DNA of 64,000 bases from Thiobacillus sp. (GCA_019459055.1 JAIBEI010000015.1:1-64000), one strand, 5' to 3'. Shown: positions 25,924 through 35,835, counted from the first letter of the stretch. Notes: a model not told the origin generated them from the letters alone. Numbers and translations: made by a program.

Positions 25924-27117
25924 ATGAAAATTCTGACTGTCCCGCGCAATACTGTTTCCCCGCTGTCCCGTGCCTGTGCTGTTGGCCTGCTCGCCGGTTT
26001 GCTGCCGCTGGGCGCAGTGGCTGGCCCCACCATCGAGTTCGGCGAGGAGGGTTCGCTCACCTTCACGTACGCGCTGCAGGGATGGTTGCAGCACAAAGGA
26101 TTCACTTCGGCAACCGATAACGGTTCGTCGAACGATGCTTTTTTGCGCCGCAACCGTCTGACCTTTTCCGGCCAGTACAACGACTTCGTGGGTTTTTATG
26201 CGCAGATCGAGGCTGGCAACGACAGCAAGCTCGGCGAGGACAACAAGAGCGTCTATTACCGCGACGCGTATGTGACCCTGGACTATCGCGATGAGGTGCG
26301 CTTCATTGCCGGCCGCTTCAAGAACACCTTCTCGCGGGAGAACCTGGAGGCGTGCCTGGAGCCGCTGACCCTGGACCGTGCCGAGGTGCTCTCCTACACG
26401 CCGTTCGGCGGCAGCCGCGATACCGGTCTGGCGGTCTGGGGCAACCTGTTGGATGCCAAACTCCAGTATCGCGTCATGATTGCCGACGGCCGCGAGGGCA
26501 ACGAAGTGGCCGAGGACAATCCCCGCCTGACTACCCGCGTGCATTACAGCTTCTGGGAGCCGGAATTCAACTACGGCTATCTGGGCACCTACCTGGGAAC
26601 GAAGAAGGTGCTGACCGTTGGCGCCGCCTACGATATGCAGGAAGGCGTCGCCTACGGCAACTATGTTGCGCGCAGCGACATCAAGGATTACAAGGCATGG
26701 ACGGTGGACGCGTTCATGGAGTACCCGACGGCGAGCGGGGTCTACACGCTGTCCGGCGCGGTCTTCGAGTACGACACCGGTGGCGCCACGAATATGAGTC
26801 CGGATCCCGCACTGCCTGTCAGCAGCGATCTCGAGGGCTATTACGTCAAGGCCGGCTACATGCTGCCCAACAAGATTGGCAAGGGTCGCCTGCAGTTCTT
26901 CGCTCGCCACGAGAAGTCCGATTACGGCGTTGAGACCGGCGGTGTCGAGTATTACGACCAGAACTGGAACAGCGTCGGTGCGAACTACTATCTGGACGGA
27001 CAGAAGTTGAAGGTCAGCTTCGAATACGCGGATATTTCCTTCGATACCGAACACCCGACCAACCCGGCGTTGCAGGATTATAATCAGGCCACGCTTGGCC
27101 TGCAGTTCGTCTTCTGA
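25924..27117 (+). CDS. outer-membrane porin (phosphate-selective porin O/P-like)
   Basis: 397-aa protein with a signal peptide (GLLAGLLPLGAVAG, mature from about residue 35), long alternating beta-strand pattern, and a C-terminal phenylalanine (LGLQFVF), all typical of beta-barrel porins. Strands such as FLRRNRLTFSGQYNDFVGFYAQIEAG match the OprO/OprP-like family. In a cluster with multiheme cytochromes it may be the barrel of a porin-cytochrome conduit, or a channel for an oxyanion such as thiosulfate, selenite or tellurite. A strong terminator follows. Confidence 0.85.
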   Translation: MKILTVPRNTVSPLSRACAVGLLAGLLPLGAVAGPTIEFGEEGSLTFTYALQGWLQHKGFTSATDNGSSNDAFLRRNRLTFSGQYNDFVGFYAQIEAGNDSKLGEDNKSVYYRDAYVTLDYRDEVRFIAGRFKNTFSRENLEACLEPLTLDRAEVLSYTPFGGSRDTGLAVWGNLLDAKLQYRVMIADGREGNEVAEDNPRLTTRVHYSFWEPEFNYGYLGTYLGTKKVLTVGAAYDMQEGVAYGNYVARSDIKDYKAWTVDAFMEYPTASGVYTLSGAVFEYDTGGATNMSPDPALPVSSDLEGYYVKAGYMLPNKIGKGRLQFFARHEKSDYGVETGGVEYYDQNWNSVGANYYLDGQKLKVSFEYADISFDTEHPTNPALQDYNQATLGLQFVF

Positions 27118-27139
27118 TCTGTCTCTTGCAGTGGTTCTG

Positions 27140-27174
27140 CACGGCCGCCCGGTGACTGGCGGCCGTGTTTTTTT
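27140..27174 (+). terminator. intrinsic terminator after the porin gene
   Basis: Ten-bp perfect stem CACGGCCGCC/GGCGGCCGTG with an eight-base loop and a run of seven T. It separates the porin operon from the two-component genes, which must be expressed by read-through or a promoter I cannot identify in the remaining 50 bases. Confidence 0.88.
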
Positions 27175-27226
27175 CCGTGTTGTGTCAATCAAGTAGTCAA
27201 GAGGTATTGCCATCAAATCGCTGAGT

Positions 27227-28672
27227 TTGCGGGGGACAGCCAACCGGCGCCCCTTCATTTCAATCTTTCCCGGCCACCTGCTGCTGGCTGCGATTGCATT
27301 GCTGGCTGGCCTGCTGTATGCCTTTTTTGGTCCTTTCTGGAACGAATCGCACCTTCTCTGGCTGTCCGGTTTCCTGCTGGCCGCCCTGTTCGCCTATCTG
27401 ATCGTGCGCCTGCTTGGCGAACGGGCCGCGCTGAGGCGACTTGAGCTTGGCATTCTTCACGCGCGTGAAGGTCTGCTGGAACCGACCTCGGCCGAGCCCT
27501 ACGCATGGACCAGCATCGGCCGCCTGATACCGGAATACAACACCACCATCACCACGCTGCGGATGATGTTCCAGACCGTGGAGGAATGTCAGGGGCGTTT
27601 CCTCAACGAGCGCAACCGCAGCAACACCATTCTGCAAAGCCTGCCGGGTGCCCTGCTGAGCCTTGCTGACGATTTGCGCGTCACCATCGCCAACCGCCAG
27701 GCGGATGCGCTGTTCGATGTCCGGCCGGGTGCGCTGATCGGCGCAAACCTGTTCGAACTGCTCGACGTCAACGAGCACGACCGTGAACTGCTGCGCGACG
27801 CCTTTCTCTACAAGCACATGATCCGAAACCAGGAAATTGCCCTCAACGTCGGTGGCGGCAAGCGTTTCTTTTCGCTCAACCTCGCCTTCTACAGCGATGA
27901 GGAAAACGACATGGGCGGCGTGCTGATCCTGCAGGACATCACCGAGCATCGCCAATTGATGGAAAGCGTTGCGACGCGCGAGAAACTGGTGGCGATGGGC
28001 CAGCTGGCAGCCGGCGTCGCGCACGAACTGAACACGCCCCTTGGCAATATACTTGGCTATGCGCAACTGCTCGACCGGGGCGCGGCCGAGCATCCAAAAC
28101 TGGCGGGCTATGCCCGCATCATCGTCGACGAGACGCAGCGCTGCTCGCGCGTGGTGCAGGAATTGCTCGACTACGCGCGCAAGGACAAGTGCAGCGGCGA
28201 GACCTGCGACCTGAACCAGCTGGCACAGGAGTTGATCGAGACATTCATCAACTGCAGGCTTAAACGCTACCGGATCGAAATCGTGCTGGACCTGTGCCCG
28301 GAAATGCTGGTGGTCGAGGGGGGATGCGGCCAGCTCGATATCGTCTTGAGCAACCTGCTGATCAATGCCATCGATGCGCTCGACAAAACGCCGTCGCCGC
28401 GCATCGTCGTGCGCACCTGGGCGGAAGACGCCAATGCCGCCATCGCCATTTCAGACAACGGCCCGGGCGTACCGCAGGATATCCGCAAGCGTTTGTTCGA
28501 TCCCTTCTTTTCCACCAAGGAAGTCGGGCAGGGCTCCGGGCTTGGCCTGTCCATCAGCCAGGCAATCGTTACAAAACGTGGCGGCTTTATTGCTTATGAT
28601 GCCGCGAATGGCGAAGGCGCGTGCTTCGTCGTCAAACTGCCGGCAGTCGACCTGGAACGAGCAAAATCATGA
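27227..28672 (+). CDS. NtrB-type sensor histidine kinase
   Basis: 481-aa membrane sensor: two N-terminal membrane helices (residues 17-35 and 43-62) with almost no periplasmic loop, a PAS domain (about 130-240, ILQSLPGALLSLADDLRVTIANRQA), HisKA with the phospho-His at about 266 (GVAHELNTPLGNILGY), and HATPase_c (NLLINAIDAL, ISDNGPGVP, STKEVGQGSGLGLSI). The lack of a periplasmic domain suggests an internal signal, for example redox or sulfur state. The start is unclear: TTG at 27227 has no ribosome site, whereas GAGG is seven bases before an in-frame ATC at 27212. Overlaps the regulator by four bases. Confidence 0.88.
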   Translation: MRGTANRRPFISIFPGHLLLAAIALLAGLLYAFFGPFWNESHLLWLSGFLLAALFAYLIVRLLGERAALRRLELGILHAREGLLEPTSAEPYAWTSIGRLIPEYNTTITTLRMMFQTVEECQGRFLNERNRSNTILQSLPGALLSLADDLRVTIANRQADALFDVRPGALIGANLFELLDVNEHDRELLRDAFLYKHMIRNQEIALNVGGGKRFFSLNLAFYSDEENDMGGVLILQDITEHRQLMESVATREKLVAMGQLAAGVAHELNTPLGNILGYAQLLDRGAAEHPKLAGYARIIVDETQRCSRVVQELLDYARKDKCSGETCDLNQLAQELIETFINCRLKRYRIEIVLDLCPEMLVVEGGCGQLDIVLSNLLINAIDALDKTPSPRIVVRTWAEDANAAIAISDNGPGVPQDIRKRLFDPFFSTKEVGQGSGLGLSISQAIVTKRGGFIAYDAANGEGACFVVKLPAVDLERAKS

Positions 28673-30087
28673 AACAGGATGCCTCCGCTCCACGCAGCAA
28701 TGACAAGGATGCCGGCACGGCCGATGCCGTCCCGACCATTCTGGTTACCGAGGATGACCGCAACATGCGTGAGCTGATCCTCGCCGTGCTGGCCGAGTCG
28801 TCGATGACGTTCAAGGTGGCCAGCGCCGAGAACGCGCACGAGGCGATGGATTTCCTCGGAAACAACGACGCCGCCGTTGTGATCTCCGATCTCCGCATGC
28901 CGGGCGCCGATGGTCTTGACCTGCTCAAGTTCGTGAAATCGCATGACCCGCAGACCCAGGTCGTGCTGGTCACCGGCCATGCCACCGTCGAGTCCGCCAT
29001 CGATGCCCTCAAGGAAGGCGCCTACGATTACGTGCAGAAGCCGTTCGACACCATCAAGCTGCGCTGCGTGGTGGAAAAGGCGCTCGGTTTCTACCTGCTT
29101 TCGACCGAGAACCAGCGCCTGCGTCGGCAAAGCCGTGCCTACGAGGAAAGCGGCGAGATCATCGGCCAGTCCCAGGCGAAGGAGCGGGTCGACCGCCTGA
29201 TCGATGCCGCCGCCGCCTACGACTCCAGTGTGTTGATCTTCGGTGAAAGCGGCAGCGGCAAAGAGCTGGTGGCACGTCAGATCCACCAGCGCGGCAAGCG
29301 CCGCGAGAAGTCCTTCGTCGCCATCAACTGCGCGGCGATCCCGGATAACCTGATCGAAAGCGAGCTGTTCGGCTTTCGCAAAGGCTCCTTTACCGGCGCC
29401 GAGCGCAACAAGCCGGGCCTGTTCGAGGTTGCCGATGGCGGTACCCTGTTCCTCGACGAAATCAACAATGCCCCGCTGGCGCTGCAGGCCAAGCTGCTGC
29501 GCGTGCTGCAGGACGGCAGTTTCTACCCGACCGGCGCCACCGAACCGGTTCATGTTGACGTCCGCGTGATCGCCGCCAGCAACCGGCCGATTCCCGAACT
29601 GGTGGAAAGTGGCCAGTTTCGCGAAGACCTCTTCTATCGTCTGTCGGTGATGGAGATCAGCGTCCCGCCGCTGCGCGAGCGGCGCGAGGATATCGCTCTG
29701 CTGACCTACTATTTGCTGAACAAACATTCGTTGCGCCTCGGCAAGCACATCAGCGGCGTCAGCACCGCCGTGCTCGGCGCGCTGATGCGTTATGACTGGC
29801 CCGGCAACGTGCGCGAACTGGAAAACATCATCCAGCGCATGATCATTCTTGCCGAGTCGGATCATATCGATGCCGACGTGCTGCCGCCGCGGCTGACCGA
29901 GCAGAAGGACCCGCGCGGACGCGCCCTCGACTATCTGCCACCGCAAAGCCTGGACGAAGTGGAGGCCTATTTCATCCGCAAGACCCTGCGCGAGACGCAC
30001 GGCGACCGTGCGCTGGCGGCGGAAATCCTCGGAATCGACAAATCGACCTTGTGGCGCAAGGTCAAGCGCTATGGCATTGAGGAATAA
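28669..30087 (+). CDS. NtrC-family sigma-54 response regulator
   Basis: 472-aa activator: receiver domain with phospho-Asp at residue 74 ([12 protein letters not shown]), AAA+ domain with Walker A GESGSGKE, the sigma-54-contacting loop written GSFTGA rather than the usual GAFTGA, Walker [10 protein letters not shown] and [10 protein letters not shown], then a Fis-type helix-turn-helix ([21 protein letters not shown]). It is co-translated with the kinase. It is the obvious candidate to act at the sigma-54 promoters at 25110 and 19074, through the inverted repeat at 25036-25054. No phosphotransfer or binding evidence is available from sequence. Confidence 0.93.
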   Translation: MKQDASAPRSNDKDAGTADAVPTILVTEDDRNMRELILAVLAESSMTFKVASAENAHEAMDFLGNNDAAVVISDLRMPGADGLDLLKFVKSHDPQTQVVLVTGHATVESAIDALKEGAYDYVQKPFDTIKLRCVVEKALGFYLLSTENQRLRRQSRAYEESGEIIGQSQAKERVDRLIDAAAAYDSSVLIFGESGSGKELVARQIHQRGKRREKSFVAINCAAIPDNLIESELFGFRKGSFTGAERNKPGLFEVADGGTLFLDEINNAPLALQAKLLRVLQDGSFYPTGATEPVHVDVRVIAASNRPIPELVESGQFREDLFYRLSVMEISVPPLRERREDIALLTYYLLNKHSLRLGKHISGVSTAVLGALMRYDWPGNVRELENIIQRMIILAESDHIDADVLPPRLTEQKDPRGRALDYLPPQSLDEVEAYFIRKTLRETHGDRALAAEILGIDKSTLWRKVKRYGIEE

Positions 30088-30225
30088 TGCCGTCGGTCGA
30101 ACGCGCGTGTCGCGTTTCTTCCCGGCCGATGCCACTTGCTGCCCGGCGGAATTGCCGCGGTGCCCGGGCGCCTGGGCGGCCCGCCTAGTTGCGCCGCCAT
30201 GCCTTTTATAGGAAGCTTGAACGCG

Positions 30226-31011
30226 ATGTCGCTTGCCCCCCTTTTCGTCTCGTTGCGCCGCGCTTCCTGGTTGGGCGCACCGCTGAATCTTCTGTTGCTG
30301 CTGGCGCTGGCGGCCTTGCTGGCGCACTGGACCTGGCGCTTTGCCGCGCCTGTGCCGCCGCTGTCGGCAAGCGCCGCGCGCGCCGACATCAAGCCGGGCG
30401 AGCAACTGGCTTCGCTGCGTGCGGCGCATCTGTTCGGCGCGGCGCAGGGGGCGGCGGATCTGCGCGGTGAGCCGGTGACCTCGCTCAACCTGAAGCTGCG
30501 CGGGGTGTTCGCTGCACTGGGCGGCCAGCCGGCGATGGCGATTCTGGGCGTTGACGGGCAGGACCAGGCCGTTGCCACCGGTTATGAAATCGTGCCGGGA
30601 GTGGTGCTGGACTCGGTGGCCCCCGACCACGTGATTCTGCTCAATCGCGGGATGCGTGAGCGCCTCGACCTGGATGCGGTGGGGCAGCCGCTGGCGCTGG
30701 CTGGCGGCGACATTCCGGTCTCGCGCAATGAATTCAACCAGGCTTTGGCCAACCCGCAAAGTCTCGGGGTTCAGGCGAGCGCAGGGAGTGGCGCGCAGCC
30801 TGGCCTGGTGCTGACCGCGGTGGCGGCTGACGGGCTGGCTGCGCGGCTGGGCCTGCAGAGCGGGGACACGCTACGCATGGTCAATGGCATGCCGGTTGCC
30901 AATGTGCAGGACTTTGCGCAGCAGTTGTCCGGCACGGTGGGGGTGCAGAACCTCACCGTAGTGGGCGAACGCCAGGGCAAGCCGCTTACTCTTTCTTACA
31001 GGCTGCAGTAG
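30226..31011 (+). CDS. gspC: type II secretion protein GspC
   Basis: Inner-membrane clamp protein linking the secretin to the inner-membrane platform. It has one N-terminal membrane helix (LNLLLLLALAALLAHWTW), the HR domain (SLNLKLRGVFAALGGQPAMAILG...YEIVPGVVLDSVAPDHVILLNRG) and a C-terminal PDZ domain (VAADGLAARLGLQSGDTLRMVNG). ATG at 30226 was chosen, with AGGAAG ten bases upstream; ATG at 30199 is possible. First gene of a complete gspC-N operon placed just after the sigma-54 regulator. Confidence 0.9.
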   Translation: MSLAPLFVSLRRASWLGAPLNLLLLLALAALLAHWTWRFAAPVPPLSASAARADIKPGEQLASLRAAHLFGAAQGAADLRGEPVTSLNLKLRGVFAALGGQPAMAILGVDGQDQAVATGYEIVPGVVLDSVAPDHVILLNRGMRERLDLDAVGQPLALAGGDIPVSRNEFNQALANPQSLGVQASAGSGAQPGLVLTAVAADGLAARLGLQSGDTLRMVNGMPVANVQDFAQQLSGTVGVQNLTVVGERQGKPLTLSYRLQ

Positions 31012-31016
31012 AAACG

Positions 31017-33089
31017 ATGAACAACATGAAAAAAACACGATCGGGTTTCCCCCGCCGGCTGGCGTTGAGCGTCCTGTTGCTGGCGCTGGCGCTGCCGCCG
31101 TTGCAGACCCTGGCCCAGACCCAGACCCAGACTGGCCCGGTCGTTCTCAATTTCGTCAACGCCGATATCCCCTCGGTGATCAAGGCGGTGGGCGAACTCA
31201 CCGGCAAGAACTTCATCATCGATCCGCGCGTCAAGGGCACGGTGATCATCACTTCAGCGAGGCCGGTGCCGCGCGACCAGGTGTATCCGATCCTGCTGTC
31301 GGCGCTGCGCATGCAGGGCTTTTCGGCGATCGAGGGCCGCGGGGTGGTGAAGATCGTGCCGGAAGCGGAGGCGAAGCAGAATTACAGCGTGACCCGCGGC
31401 AAGCAGATCAACGAGAGCGGCGACCGGATCATCACCCAGGTCTACCCGCTGCAGCATGAGTCCGCCGCGCAATTGATGCCGGTGCTGCGGCCGCTGATTG
31501 GTCCCAACAACACCATCGCGGTGCTGCCCAGCAGCAACACGCTGGTGATTACCGATTATGCCGACAACGTGCGCCGGCTGAACGCGGTCATCGAGGCGGT
31601 CGACCAGCCGAGCGCAAACGACACCGCGTTGATCCGGCTGAACCATGTGTCGGCGGTGGACGTGGCGCAGTCGCTGGGGCGGCTGATGTCCGACGGTGCC
31701 GCCGCGGCGGGGCAGCCGGGCGGTGCGCGGCTGACGATCGTGCCGGATGTGCGCTCGAATTCGCTGCTGGTGCGCAGCGACAATCCCTCGCGCATCCAGA
31801 CGCTGCGCGGCCTGATCGCCGGGCTCGATGTGGCGGGCGTGGCGGGCGGCAACATTCATGTGGTGTATCTGCGCAATGCCGAAGCGGCGAAGCTGGCCGA
31901 GACGCTGCGCGGCGTTCTGACCGGCGAGGCGCCGAGCGGGCTGGCGACAGCGACCACGCCGGCCGCCAGCCAGACGGCCAGCGTCAACCCCGTATCCGGC
32001 GCCGCCGGCGGCAGCATGATCCTCGCCGATGCGGCGACCAACTCGCTCGTCATCAGCGCGCCGGACGTGACCTACAACGCACTGCGCGCGGTGATCGACA
32101 AGCTCGACGCGCGCCGTGCACAGGTGTTCGTCGAGGCACTGGTGGTGGAGATCACCGCCGAGAAAGCGGCCGAGTTCGGCATCCAGTGGCAGGACCTGCG
32201 CGGCATCGAGAAGAGCGGCACGAATTTTATCGGCGGCACCAACCTCGGCGGCCGCAATACCGGCAGCAACATCCTCGACGCCGCGGTCAACCTCGGCACC
32301 GTGGGGCAGGGGCTGAACATCGGCATCGTCAGCGGCACCATCAACATCCCCGGCCTCGGCGTGGTGACCAACCTCGGCGCGCTGGCGCGGGCGCTGGAAT
32401 CGGACGCCAACGCCAACATCCTGTCGACGCCCAACCTGCTGACCATGGACAACGAGGAGGCGAAGATCGTGATCGGCCAGAATGTGCCCTTCATCACCGG
32501 CCAGTATGCGCAGACCGGCTCCACCACCACGCCGAGCCCGTTTCAGACCATCGAACGCCGCGACGTCGGGCTGACGCTGAGGGTGCGGCCGCAGGTGTCG
32601 GAAGGCGGCTCGGTCAAGCTGGAGATCTATCAGGAGATTTCCAGCCTGCGTCCGACCACCACGGCGGCCGACATCATCACCGACATGCGCTCCATCGATT
32701 CCACGGTGCTGGTCGACGACGGCCGCATCATCGTCATCGGCGGGCTGATCCAGGACACCATGCAGGACGGTGTCGACAGGGTGCCGGTGCTGGGTGACAT
32801 CCCGCTGATCGGCCATCTGTTCAGGTCGGAAAAGCGCAAGCGCATGAAAACCAACCTGATGGTGTTCCTGCGACCGTACGTGCTGCGCGACACCAGCAGT
32901 TCGGACGTGCTGACCGGCGAGCGTTATGACTTCATCCGGCAGAAACAGGCCGAGTTCCGCATGCAGCCGCATTTTGCCCTGCCCGACATGCAGATGGAGC
33001 CGCTGCCCGAGCTGAAGAATCCGCCGCTGCCCCAGCGGGTCAACCAGCCGCCGCAGCCCGCCCAGAACTCGCCGCTGACCGCGCCCTGA
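31017..33089 (+). CDS. gspD: type II secretion secretin GspD
   Basis: Outer-membrane secretin, 690 aa. It has a signal peptide (LALSVLLLALALPPLQTLAQ), an N0 domain (VVLNFVNADIPSVIKAVGELTGKNF), N1-N3 repeats with an Ala/Gly-rich insertion near residue 310, and the secretin domain with VPFITGQYA and VPVLGDIPLIGHLFRSE. The C-terminus is Pro-rich (about 40 residues) and lacks a recognisable pilotin (GspS) partner in the window. Its stop overlaps gspE by one base. Confidence 0.95.
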   Translation: MNNMKKTRSGFPRRLALSVLLLALALPPLQTLAQTQTQTGPVVLNFVNADIPSVIKAVGELTGKNFIIDPRVKGTVIITSARPVPRDQVYPILLSALRMQGFSAIEGRGVVKIVPEAEAKQNYSVTRGKQINESGDRIITQVYPLQHESAAQLMPVLRPLIGPNNTIAVLPSSNTLVITDYADNVRRLNAVIEAVDQPSANDTALIRLNHVSAVDVAQSLGRLMSDGAAAAGQPGGARLTIVPDVRSNSLLVRSDNPSRIQTLRGLIAGLDVAGVAGGNIHVVYLRNAEAAKLAETLRGVLTGEAPSGLATATTPAASQTASVNPVSGAAGGSMILADAATNSLVISAPDVTYNALRAVIDKLDARRAQVFVEALVVEITAEKAAEFGIQWQDLRGIEKSGTNFIGGTNLGGRNTGSNILDAAVNLGTVGQGLNIGIVSGTINIPGLGVVTNLGALARALESDANANILSTPNLLTMDNEEAKIVIGQNVPFITGQYAQTGSTTTPSPFQTIERRDVGLTLRVRPQVSEGGSVKLEIYQEISSLRPTTTAADIITDMRSIDSTVLVDDGRIIVIGGLIQDTMQDGVDRVPVLGDIPLIGHLFRSEKRKRMKTNLMVFLRPYVLRDTSSSDVLTGERYDFIRQKQAEFRMQPHFALPDMQMEPLPELKNPPLPQRVNQPPQPAQNSPLTAP

Positions 33090-34603
33090 TGCCTGTCATG
33101 GATACGCCCGCGACCCACGTTCCGGATTCGCAGCTCGCCACACTGCTGCCCTACGGCTTTGCGCGCACCCGCGGGGTGCTGGTGGCGCGGCGCGTCGGCG
33201 ACGAGATGGAGGTGTGGCTGCGCGAGGGCGCCGAGCCCGCCACCCTGGCCGAGGTGCGGCGCATTCTCAAGTGCCCGCTGCAGACGCAGGTGCTGGCGCC
33301 GGAGCAGTTCGAGCGCGTCCTGACACTGGCCTATGCGCGTGGCGAGAACCAGGCGGCCAGCCTGGTCGACGACATGGCGCAGGGAATGGACCTGCAGCAG
33401 CTGGCGCAGGACATCCCCGAGGTGGCCGACCTGCTGGAAAGCGAGGACGACGCGCCGATCATTCGCCTCATCAATGCGCTCTTGACGCAGGCGCTGCGCG
33501 AAAATGCGTCCGATATTCATATCGAACCCTACGAGACGCGCTCGGTGGTGCGCTTTCGCATGGACGGCGCATTGCGCGACGTGATCGAGCCGAAGCGCGC
33601 GCTGCACGCGGCGATCGTTTCGCGCATCAAGGTGATGGCGCAGCTCGACATCGCCGAGAAGCGCCTGCCGCAGGATGGCCGCATCACCCTGCGGCTGGCC
33701 GGGCGGCCGGTGGATGTGCGGGTGTCGACGCTGCCCACCGGCCATGGCGAGCGCGTGGTGCTGCGTCTGCTCGACAAGCAGGCAGGGCGGCTGGAGCTGG
33801 GCCGACTCGGCATGAGCGAGCACACCCTGACCGGGCTTGACGAGCTGATCCGCCGCCCGCACGGCATCGTGCTGGTGACCGGGCCGACCGGCTCGGGCAA
33901 AACCACCACGCTCTATGCGGCGCTCTCAAGGCTGGACGCCAAGACGCTCAACATCATGACGGTGGAGGATCCGATCGAGTACGACCTCGACGGCATCGGC
34001 CAGACCCAGGCCAACCCGCGCATCGAGCTGACTTTTGCGCGCGCGCTGCGCTCCATCCTGCGGCAGGATCCGGACGTCATCATGATCGGCGAAATCCGCG
34101 ACCTGGAGACCGCGCAGATTGCGGTGCAGGCTTCGCTCACCGGCCATCTGGTGCTGGCGACGCTGCACACCAACGATGCTGCCAGCTCGGTGACGCGCCT
34201 GATCGACATGGGGATCGAGCCTTTCCTGCTGGCATCGAGCCTGCTGGGCGTGCTCGGCCAGCGCCTGGTGCGCAGGCTGTGCCCGCTGTGTCGCCAGCCG
34301 CACGCGGCGAGCGACAAAGAACGCGCGGCGATCGGCGAGCCTCGGCTGGACGGGCCGTTGTTCAGCGCGGTCGGCTGCCCGAGCTGCAATTCCACCGGCT
34401 ATCGTGGCCGTACCGGCATCTATGAATTGCTCGCGGTCGACGAGCCGCTGCGCCGCATGATCCACGACGGCGCGTCCGAACAGAACCTGCGCGGCCACGC
34501 CGTGGCGCAAGGCATGGCCAGCATGCGCCAGGACGGCATGCGCTGGGTGCGCGCCGGCAACACCGCACTGGAAGAAGTGCTGCGCGTGACGCGCGAAGCC
34601 TGA
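33089..34603 (+). CDS. gspE: type II secretion ATPase GspE
   Basis: Cytoplasmic ATPase that powers pseudopilus assembly. The 504-aa protein has an N1E/N2E region, Walker A GPTGSGKTTTLYAA, Asp box and Walker B (DPDVIMIGEIRDLETAQ), His box (TGHLVLATLHTNDA), and the zinc tetracysteine CPLC...CPSC near residues 405-435. An ATG three codons downstream (33098) is an alternative start. Confidence 0.95.
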   Translation: MPVMDTPATHVPDSQLATLLPYGFARTRGVLVARRVGDEMEVWLREGAEPATLAEVRRILKCPLQTQVLAPEQFERVLTLAYARGENQAASLVDDMAQGMDLQQLAQDIPEVADLLESEDDAPIIRLINALLTQALRENASDIHIEPYETRSVVRFRMDGALRDVIEPKRALHAAIVSRIKVMAQLDIAEKRLPQDGRITLRLAGRPVDVRVSTLPTGHGERVVLRLLDKQAGRLELGRLGMSEHTLTGLDELIRRPHGIVLVTGPTGSGKTTTLYAALSRLDAKTLNIMTVEDPIEYDLDGIGQTQANPRIELTFARALRSILRQDPDVIMIGEIRDLETAQIAVQASLTGHLVLATLHTNDAASSVTRLIDMGIEPFLLASSLLGVLGQRLVRRLCPLCRQPHAASDKERAAIGEPRLDGPLFSAVGCPSCNSTGYRGRTGIYELLAVDEPLRRMIHDGASEQNLRGHAVAQGMASMRQDGMRWVRAGNTALEEVLRVTREA

Positions 34604-34617
34604 ACGGCTGGATCGGC

Positions 34618-35835
34618 ATGGCTGCATTTCGCTACGAGGCTTACGACGCTGCCGGCCGCCTGAAGAAGGGCGTGCTGGAAGCCGACACTGCGCGCCAGTT
34701 GCGCGCCCGGCTGCGCGAACAGGGGCTGCTGGTGGCGGAAGTGGCGACGGTGTCCGAGGCCACCATGGCGCGCGGCAGCAACCGCTGGCACTGGCGGCGC
34801 GGCCTGTCCGGCACGCAACTGAGCCTGGTCACGCGGCAGTTCGCCACCCTGCTGGCCGCCGGCCTGCCGGTGGAGCAAACGCTCAACGCCCTGATCGAGC
34901 AGGCCGATACCGACTATCAGCGCCAGGTGCTGGCCGGGGTGCGCGGCGAGGTGCTGGCGGGACATTCGCTGGCGCGCGCGCTGCAGAAATATCCGCGCGT
35001 GTTCCCCGAGCTGTACGTCACCCTGGTCGCGGCCGGCGAGCAGTCCGGCCGTCTCGGCGAGGTGATGGAGCGGCTGGCCGACTACACCGAATCGCATCAG
35101 GCGCTGCGGCAGAAGGTCGGACTGGCCTTCATCTACCCGGCCATCGTTACGTTGGTGGCGGGCACCGTGGTGCTCGGCCTCTTGACCTACGTGGTGCCGC
35201 AGGTGGTGAGCGTGTTCCAGAACACCAACCAGACGCTGCCGTGGCTGACCCGCGCGCTGATCGGGCTGAGCGATTTTCTGCGCGCCAGCGGCTGGCTATG
35301 GCTGATCGCGATCGCCGTGGCGATCTGGGCGGCGCGGCGGGCGCTGCGCCTGCCGCCGACGCGTCTGCGTTTTCATCGCTGGCTGCTGCGGCTGCCGCTG
35401 GTGGGCGCGCTGGTGCGTGGCGTCAACAGCGCGCAGCTGGCGAGCACGCTGGCCATTCTGGTGGGCAGCGGGGTGCCGCTGCTGGCGGCGCTGCAGGCCG
35501 GCGCCGGGGTGGTGAACAATCTGCCGATGCGGCAGGCGGTGGAGGAGGCAGCGCGCAAGGTGCGCGAGGGCGGCAGCCTGAGCCGCGCACTTGCCGCCGC
35601 CAAGCTGTTCCCGCCGATGCTGGTGCACATGATCGCCAGCGGCGAGGCAAGCGGCCGCCTGGTGCACATGCTCGAACGCGCCGCCGCCCAGCAGAGCCGC
35701 GAAATGGAAAACCGTGTGATGGGGCTGACCAGCTTGCTGGAGCCGCTGCTGATCGTGGTGATGGGGGTTGTGGTGCTGGTGATCGTGCTGGCGATCCTGC
35801 TGCCGATTTTCGAGATGAACCAGTTGGTGCGCTGA
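34618..35835 (+). CDS. gspF: type II secretion platform protein GspF
   Basis: 405-aa polytopic inner-membrane protein with two homologous GspF/PilC domains (LSLVTRQFATLLAAGLPVEQTLNAL and VNSAQLASTLAILVGSGVPLLAALQAG) and three membrane helices (about 170-195, 220-240, 375-398). It connects GspE to the growing pseudopilus. The N-terminal FRYEAYDAAGRLKKGVLEAD is the family signature. Confidence 0.95.
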   Translation: MAAFRYEAYDAAGRLKKGVLEADTARQLRARLREQGLLVAEVATVSEATMARGSNRWHWRRGLSGTQLSLVTRQFATLLAAGLPVEQTLNALIEQADTDYQRQVLAGVRGEVLAGHSLARALQKYPRVFPELYVTLVAAGEQSGRLGEVMERLADYTESHQALRQKVGLAFIYPAIVTLVAGTVVLGLLTYVVPQVVSVFQNTNQTLPWLTRALIGLSDFLRASGWLWLIAIAVAIWAARRALRLPPTRLRFHRWLLRLPLVGALVRGVNSAQLASTLAILVGSGVPLLAALQAGAGVVNNLPMRQAVEEAARKVREGGSLSRALAAAKLFPPMLVHMIASGEASGRLVHMLERAAAQQSREMENRVMGLTSLLEPLLIVVMGVVVLVIVLAILLPIFEMNQLVR

